The translations under genes and the position numbers were made by a program. Shown in pieces: positions 7,071 through 10,489 of a stretch of DNA of 10,489 bases. Numbering within the stretch: the first letter of the stretch is position 1; the number at the start of each line of letters is the position of its first letter. The notes beneath the pieces are model-generated. The model made no database searches and was not told the origin of the DNA. It saw only the letters and a list, made by a program, of their open reading frames with translations. The DNA lies in contig JAFSXO010000080.1 of the NCBI GenBank assembly GCA_017444045.1, forward strand, positions 1 through 10,489, in the 5' to 3' direction. Source of the DNA: a bacterium (GTDB lineage Bacteria > Vulcanimicrobiota > Xenobia > Xenobiales > Xenobiaceae).

Positions 7071-7644
7071 CTTTTAAGTGACTTTGAAGATATACTAAAC
7101 AGCTTAGTCCGCATGAGAAATGTGGATGTATATGTGACTGGCAGCAATGCCAAGTTTCTTGCCAAAGACATTATAACAGAGTTCCGCGGTCGGGGCGATG
7201 AAGTGCGTATGCATCCGCTGAGCTTTAGAGAATTCATCAGCGTATATCCCGGCGACCGCTATTCAGGATGGCGCGATTATGTTCTTTACGGAGGCATTCC
7301 CCTGGTTCTATCTCTTTAACGAACTAAAAATGCGCGGGTTCAATGTCGATGTGGGCTTCGTCACCTCCCACGAGACAGATAGAGACGGAAAGAAAATCCG
7401 CCGTCATAGGGAGATCGATTTCGTATGCAACAAAGGCTCCAAGAGATATTATATTCAGGCAGCCTTGACATTGCCCAACGAGGCAAAATGGGAGCAGGAG
7501 CAGCGCCCGCTTCTTACGACCGGAGATGCTTTTAAGAAAATAATCATAACCAAGGATGCCTTGGCGCCTTTATACAACGACAGAGGGATTTTGGTGATGA
7601 ATATATTTGACTTTTTGCTCGATGCAAACAGCTTGGATCTGTAA
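7071..7644 (+). pseudogene. Decayed DUF4143-type AAA ATPase, internal deletion
   Basis: Remnant of the AAA ATPase family that carries a C-terminal DUF4143 domain and is common in anaerobes. The first part (7080-7316) reads FEDILNSLVRMRNVDVYVTG, then SNAKFL, MHPLSFREF and YVLYGGIPLVL, which match the middle of the family, then hits a stop. The second part, in another frame (from about 7300 to the stop at 7644), reads LFNELKMRGFNVDVGFV, REIDFVCNKG, YYIQAAL and a DFLLD end, which match the family's C-terminus. The N-terminal Walker A region is absent: a TAG at 7068-7070 closes the frame and no P-loop is visible in 6911-7070. Typical members have well over a hundred residues between the GG(I/M)P and the NEL..RG motifs; here they are nearly adjacent, so a deletion with a frame change joined them near 7300-7316. 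It is very probably non-functional. Confidence 0.82.
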
Positions 7645-7752
7645 ATATTTCAGCTCGACTTCCTGAGACACTCGAATTATCGCATTACGCAGTCTGTTCT
7701 TTATCGCATACAGACGCAAGCAAAATATTCAACAACAAACTATTATATTGAT

Positions 7753-7762
7753 TGTAATTACA
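7753..7762. promoter_or_regulatory. Palindromic operator candidate
   Basis: TGTAATTACA is a perfect 10-bp palindrome that ends 4 nt upstream of the -35 box of the CBM48-like gene. The position suits a transcription factor site, but no regulator is identified. Confidence 0.4.
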
Positions 7763-7766
7763 TGTG

Positions 7767-7794
7767 TTGACATTTTCAAAAATACTGTTACAAT
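7767..7794 (+). promoter_or_regulatory. Sigma70/sigmaA promoter of the CBM48-like gene
   Basis: TTGACA (7767-7772) and TACAAT (7789-7794) are separated by 16 nt. The -35 is a perfect consensus and the -10 differs at one base. Transcription would start near 7801, leaving a leader of about 105 nt before the ATG at 7907. GAGGAG (7891-7896) is the ribosome binding site, 10 nt before the ATG. This is the best promoter in the window. Confidence 0.8.
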
Positions 7795-7906
7795 GCACTC
7801 GTCAAACAAAAGACAGCGCTGGTTAGTGCTTATGCAAGTTTTTAGCAAAATTTACACAAGCATACACAACAACCGTACTGTCGCTACAACGAGGAGTTAA
7901 CATATA

Positions 7907-8266
7907 ATGTCCGTTACCAAAAAGTTCACCAAGGGCAGCAAGCATGAGCTTGGCAGCGAAAAATGCCGCGTTACCTTTAAGCTGTCCAAGGAGCTGGCCA
8001 GCGCGCATCAGGCCGTAGGCGCCAGATTAGCGGGCACCTTCAACGATTGGGGCAAAGAAGACCCAGATAAGTATGTTATGAACGTTCTGAAAAACGGCTC
8101 ATTTAGCATAACCATTACTTTGCCCGCCAACAATGAGTACCTTTACAAATATGTCATCCAAAATGCCAACGGCGAGGTTTGGGTAGTGGATGATGACAAG
8201 ACAGTAGAGACACGCGTTACCGATTTCGAAAACTCGTATATTTCTACTTATTTAGATAAGGAATAG
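7907..8266 (+). CDS. Standalone CBM48 / AMPK glycogen-binding-like domain protein
   Basis: Small cytoplasmic protein of 119 residues with no signal peptide or membrane segment. Almost all of it is one early-set beta-sandwich domain of the isoamylase N-terminal / CBM48 / AMPK glycogen-binding type. Evidence: CRVTFKLSKELA (20-31), ARLAGTFNDWGKED (39-52) with the family Trp48, GSFSITITLPA (64-74) and YLYKYVIQNANGEVWVVDDD (78-97). Such domains bind alpha-glucans like glycogen and normally sit on a branching enzyme, debranching enzyme or kinase. Here there is no catalytic domain, so a glycogen-associated or regulatory role is inference. It has its own strong promoter and GAGGAG ribosome binding site, and ends in a terminator 5 nt after the stop. 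This suggests a monocistronic, well-expressed gene. Confidence 0.82.
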   Translation: MSVTKKFTKGSKHELGSEKCRVTFKLSKELASAHQAVGARLAGTFNDWGKEDPDKYVMNVLKNGSFSITITLPANNEYLYKYVIQNANGEVWVVDDDKTVETRVTDFENSYISTYLDKE

Positions 8267-8271
8267 CAGCT

Positions 8272-8304
8272 TTTCTGCGGATTCGAGCTCCGCAGAAATT
8301 CTTG
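8272..8304 (+). terminator. Intrinsic terminator of the CBM48-like gene
   Basis: TTTCTGCGGA (8272-8281) pairs with TCCGCAGAAA (8289-8298) around a 7-nt loop. TTCTTG follows. It starts 5 nt after the stop codon. The T-run is short, so read-through to the later hairpin at 8397 is possible. Confidence 0.6.
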
Positions 8305-8343
8305 AGAGCGCCGCGGTACACAGCACAGACTTAGACGCTCTCA
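8303..8343. repeat. 8-bp inverted repeat with 25-nt loop
   Basis: TGAGAGCG (8303-8310) pairs with CGCTCTCA (8336-8343). It lies between the two hairpins that separate the convergent CBM48-like and M23-like genes. No function is evident. Confidence 0.4.
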
Positions 8344-8396
8344 GCCTGAATGGCACACATATAATAGTCGTTCAACACCACACTCCATGAAAGGCA

Positions 8397-8435
8397 CTGC
8401 CATTCTCCCCCAGGGAGAATGGCAGATGTCTTTTA
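8397..8435 (+). terminator. Strong 13-bp hairpin, probable second terminator
   Basis: CTGCCATTCTCCC (8397-8409) pairs perfectly with GGGAGAATGGCAG (8413-8425) across 3 nt. ATGTCTTTT follows on the plus strand. It lies between convergent genes, 130 nt after the CBM48-like stop and 128 nt past the end of the M23-like gene. The T-rich side favours plus-strand termination; on the minus strand only a short CTTT follows, so bidirectional use is uncertain. Confidence 0.6.
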
Positions 8436-8552
8436 AAAGCAACGCCATTAACTTTGGGAATCAGCGGCATTGGCTGTTGCTTATGCATGCGCGCTGGCGC
8501 AGCGTTTCTGTGAACACATTTGCGCCACAACGAAACTCCATACCAGACTTAA

Positions 8553-9815
8553 TTATTTCAAGGTCTGCAGCTCGAAGTTTATATTATCGATCTGCTGCTG
8601 TACAGCTTCCAGCTCCTTGCGCGGCAGTCCCCCAGCTTCGTAAAGCTTTTGGTACTCTTCCAGCTTGGCTTGCTGCGCCTTTAAGTCCTTCTTAAGCTGC
8701 GCCCGGCGCTCGGCCGAATGATCGGTCTGATCCTTTTTATAATCCTGCACAGTTTTGGCCAGCTTGCGATCGCCGGCGACCTCTTTGTTAACCAGCGCGC
8801 TCACCTCATCCCAAGTGATCCCCGCCGTGACAGCTTCCTGCTTCGCCGCCTTCAGGCGCGCCTGGGCTTTGCTCAGCTGCTCCTTCACCTTTGCGATCTG
8901 TTCGGGGACATCCTTCTGCGTTTTTTTTGCGGCCAGCAGATTGGTGCGCACACCGGAGAGATCGCGGCGCACCTTTTCCACCTCTACGCGGGCTACCAGG
9001 CCCTCTTCAAGAAACTTGTCCATCTGCACCTCCTGACGGTGCAGAGTAGCATACCTATTCTCCAAGCGCTCGCGGTTTAGATCGGCGGTTTTCTGTTCGC
9101 GCTGACGCATTTCCAGCTCCACCTCCAGCGTATCAACCGCATTCTGAGCGACCAGCCAGCCCACCATCAGCGACTCGCGGCTGTTTACAGGCAAAGCACT
9201 GGCAGCGAAAGCGCCAGAGGGAGCGCTCTGCCCTGTTTCGCCAAAGGGCACGTAATTGCCGTTGGCATCGCGCATTTTCACATCGACATGATCGAGCGAA
9301 ACGACTCCAACAACACTGCCGGTATTCAGCACATCCCCTACCTTTACCGAGGGCACAATATGACCATAGGTGACCTCGGTTCCGTTGCCGGAAAGCACCG
9401 TAACTCCCCATTGGTTGGTATACCACGGCGCGATGGAGACGACACGCCCCGGCCAGCCCACGCGCACCTCGGCCCCAGCGGGCATAGCGATATCGTAGCC
9501 CAAATGCAGGCCAGCGTGACGGCGGTAAATGGATACAGAGCGCGGCTCATAAAAGGTACTGCTGACCCAGGCTTCGGGAAAGGATATGCGCTGCAGATCT
9601 ACGAGCTGATTAAGCGTGGTCACCGGTGTGGCTGAAACGGAATACGTCACCGCCGGAAGTGGCTGAGGCGTGCCATACTTATCCTTCAGCGCCTTGACAA
9701 CTTCGGGTACCTGAGTAGACGAAGCGGCTTTAGGCTGAGCCTGGCCAGACGTACTTAGCCCGCTGAGTATAAGAGTTATCAGTGTACTAGCAACAAATTT
9801 ACAATATTTATTCAT
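8553..9815 (-). CDS. Exported M23/LytM-like protein with long coiled coil
   Basis: Exported protein of 420 residues. A signal peptide covers about 1-26, with a basic start, a hydrophobic core LITLILSGL and likely cleavage after SGQA. A LytM/M23 peptidase-like domain spans about 80-195: HLGYD supplies the HxxxD motif (His104, Asp108), TYGH gives His152, and the final HxH motif reads HVD (His176, Asp178). The usual zinc-binding second His is thus Asp, so the site may be altered or inactive. Residues about 225-330 and 360-420 are highly charged, heptad-like coiled coil. Two stretches in it, FLEEGLVARVEVEKV (268-282) and LYEAGGLPRKELEAV (391-405), resemble the alpha-hairpin tip of HlyD/AcrA-type membrane fusion proteins. 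The ATG at 9815 has no clear Shine-Dalgarno, but the signal peptide fixes the start. It probably acts on or near periplasmic peptidoglycan, either as a hydrolase or as a degenerate activator or scaffold. Confidence 0.85.
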   Translation of the reverse strand: MNKYCKFVASTLITLILSGLSTSGQAQPKAASSTQVPEVVKALKDKYGTPQPLPAVTYSVSATPVTTLNQLVDLQRISFPEAWVSSTFYEPRSVSIYRRHAGLHLGYDIAMPAGAEVRVGWPGRVVSIAPWYTNQWGVTVLSGNGTEVTYGHIVPSVKVGDVLNTGSVVGVVSLDHVDVKMRDANGNYVPFGETGQSAPSGAFAASALPVNSRESLMVGWLVAQNAVDTLEVELEMRQREQKTADLNRERLENRYATLHRQEVQMDKFLEEGLVARVEVEKVRRDLSGVRTNLLAAKKTQKDVPEQIAKVKEQLSKAQARLKAAKQEAVTAGITWDEVSALVNKEVAGDRKLAKTVQDYKKDQTDHSAERRAQLKKDLKAQQAKLEEYQKLYEAGGLPRKELEAVQQQIDNINFELQTLK

Positions 9816-9845
9816 TATTTGGCAATGCTTACTTATATATTAACC

Positions 9846-9894
9846 AATGTCGTTTAGCTAGTGTTTCGCGAACATATTCGCGCTGCACCAGCTT
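9846..9894 (+). repeat. Dispersed palindromic repeat, copy 2
   Basis: Direct copy of 18-66, including the perfect CGCGAA-CATA-TTCGCG dyad (9867-9882). It lies 31 bp upstream of the M23-like ATG on that gene's promoter side, so it could carry or disturb regulatory sites. After 9894 the two copies diverge. Confidence 0.8.
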
Positions 9895-10324
9895 ACGCGC
9901 GAGTTAGCTTGCTGACTCTCAAATTAGTCTGCAACAGCCTACCCAGCATAGAAAAAATATACTATCAATTACTGCTTTTATCAACAAGTAAAAATACGCT
10001 GTTAGCTAATGCTCATTTTACTGACCGCTAATTCATACTCTCAGCAACAAAAATAACCAAACTACACCGACGTTCAACAGCCTAAACAACGACAAATACC
10101 GTCATCTTTATCTGTTATTATTTTAGTGTATGCACAAGAGGTATTGCTTAACCACCAGCCATCCTAAACATATACGACATAGAAGCAGGAAGAAGCGCCG
10201 TCTCGTCCAGAGCAGCCATAGTGGCTTTGCAGCCGATTCAAACACGCAGCGGCCGGTACAGCTGTCACTGTGGAAAGTTATTAATAATGAAAGGCAAATA
10301 CATTAAAATGACAGTACTACCACT

Positions 10325-10370
10325 CCAATGCCAGTAACTTAAGAGGCCTGGCATTGGGTATTGTTATTCA
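10325..10370 (+). terminator. 10-bp hairpin, terminator-like
   Basis: CCAATGCCAG (10325-10334) pairs with CTGGCATTGG (10348-10357) around a 13-nt loop, followed by GTATTGTTATTC. The T-richness on the plus side is modest. No gene upstream on the plus strand is recognised, so it may end an unseen transcript or be another palindromic repeat. Confidence 0.4.
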
Positions 10371-10383
10371 TGTGCGTTAGCGC

Positions 10384-10415
10384 TACGCTGTTGGTCAGCG
10401 TACAAGTTAGCGTAC
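10384..10415. repeat. Hairpin and short direct repeat cluster
   Basis: TACGCTG (10384-10390) pairs with CAGCGTA (10396-10402) around a 5-nt loop. AGCGTAC occurs at 10397-10403 and again at 10409-10415. No function was recognised. Confidence 0.4.
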
Positions 10416-10450
10416 ATTATGCGTAACACCGCAATTCCCCAACAACTTTG

Positions 10451-10489
10451 GCCACCCCCTCTGTCGCTGGCGCGACTTCTCCCCCTGCC
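10451..10489 (-). repeat. Structured dispersed repeat, inverted copy cut by window end
   Basis: Bases 10458-10481 are the exact reverse complement of 1763-1786, and the flanking bases stay similar (GCAGG-like on one side, GG-rich on the other). The GTCGC-GCCA-GCGAC hairpin is kept. The outer TGGGCGC/GCGCCCA stem of copy 1 is not conserved here. The element may continue past the window. Confidence 0.7.

Larger units (their letters stand above)
9816..10489. other. Gene-free, palindrome-rich stretch
   Basis: No protein or RNA gene was recognised in these 674 bases. It holds the second copy of the 49-bp repeat (9846-9894), a strong hairpin with terminator-like shape (10325-10357), a cluster of short repeats (10384-10415) and an inverted partial copy of the structured repeat at the end of the window (10451-10489). 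Several short minus-strand frames around 10140-10270 give no recognisable sequence. Confidence 0.55.

Noticed and set aside
8492..8504. CGCTG-GCG-CAGCG mini-hairpin past the end of the M23-like gene
   Set aside because: Only 5 bp with a 3-nt loop, and no T-run on the minus strand where a terminator would be needed.
10287..10337. 16-codon ORF with a GGAAAG-like site upstream, running into the hairpin at 10325
   Set aside because: Too short and weakly supported; its end overlaps the stem, and chance frames of this size are common.
1..10489. CRISPR array, tRNA or rRNA genes, or a complete insertion sequence
   Set aside because: No regularly spaced repeats, no cloverleaf or rRNA-like sequence and no transposase were recognised on either strand.

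Overview
This window looks like chromosomal DNA of a Gram-negative, diderm bacterium. The signs are a secreted M23-type periplasmic protein, a twitching-motility ATPase (PilT) and three genes of the hopanoid (hpn) families. Strong AGGAGG-type ribosome binding sites, several TTG/GTG starts, a remnant of a DUF4143-type AAA ATPase and a lone glycogen-binding (CBM48-like) protein fit an anaerobic gut-type bacterium. A Gram-negative Firmicute (Negativicutes) is my best guess, but the sequence does not settle it.

Layout. Bases 1-399 hold no gene, only hairpins, one copy of a dispersed repeat and the terminator of the next gene. A PD-(D/E)XK nuclease-like gene (400-1605, minus) follows; its real start is probably a TTG behind a perfect AAGGAGG. 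A structured repeat (1752-1813) separates it from a minus-strand run that in transcription order reads hpnA (5558-4527), hpnG (4429-3566), hpnI (3564-2374) and a GNAT acetyltransferase (2335-1826). hpnG and hpnI are one base apart and probably translationally coupled. pilT (5757-6836, plus) is divergent from hpnA and ends at a strong intrinsic terminator. Next comes a decayed, internally deleted DUF4143 ATPase (7071-7644). A small CBM48-like gene (7907-8266) follows behind a near-consensus sigma70/sigmaA promoter with a 10-bp palindrome just upstream. It converges on a 420-residue exported M23-like protein with a long coiled coil (9815-8553, minus). From 9816 to the end there is no recognisable gene, but several palindromes and second copies of both dispersed repeats.

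How the genes fit together. HpnA (sugar epimerase/dehydrogenase family), HpnG (adenine-releasing nucleosidase family) and HpnI (membrane glycosyltransferase) belong to the pathway that turns adenosylhopane into glycosylated bacteriohopanetetrol-type lipids. No squalene-hopene cyclase or HpnH is present here, so either the rest lies elsewhere or the trio acts on another lipid. The most notable items are the M23 protein, whose HxH zinc motif reads HxD and whose C-terminal half resembles the hairpin of membrane fusion proteins, the two families of dispersed palindromic repeats, and the misleading long upstream extension of the nuclease frame.
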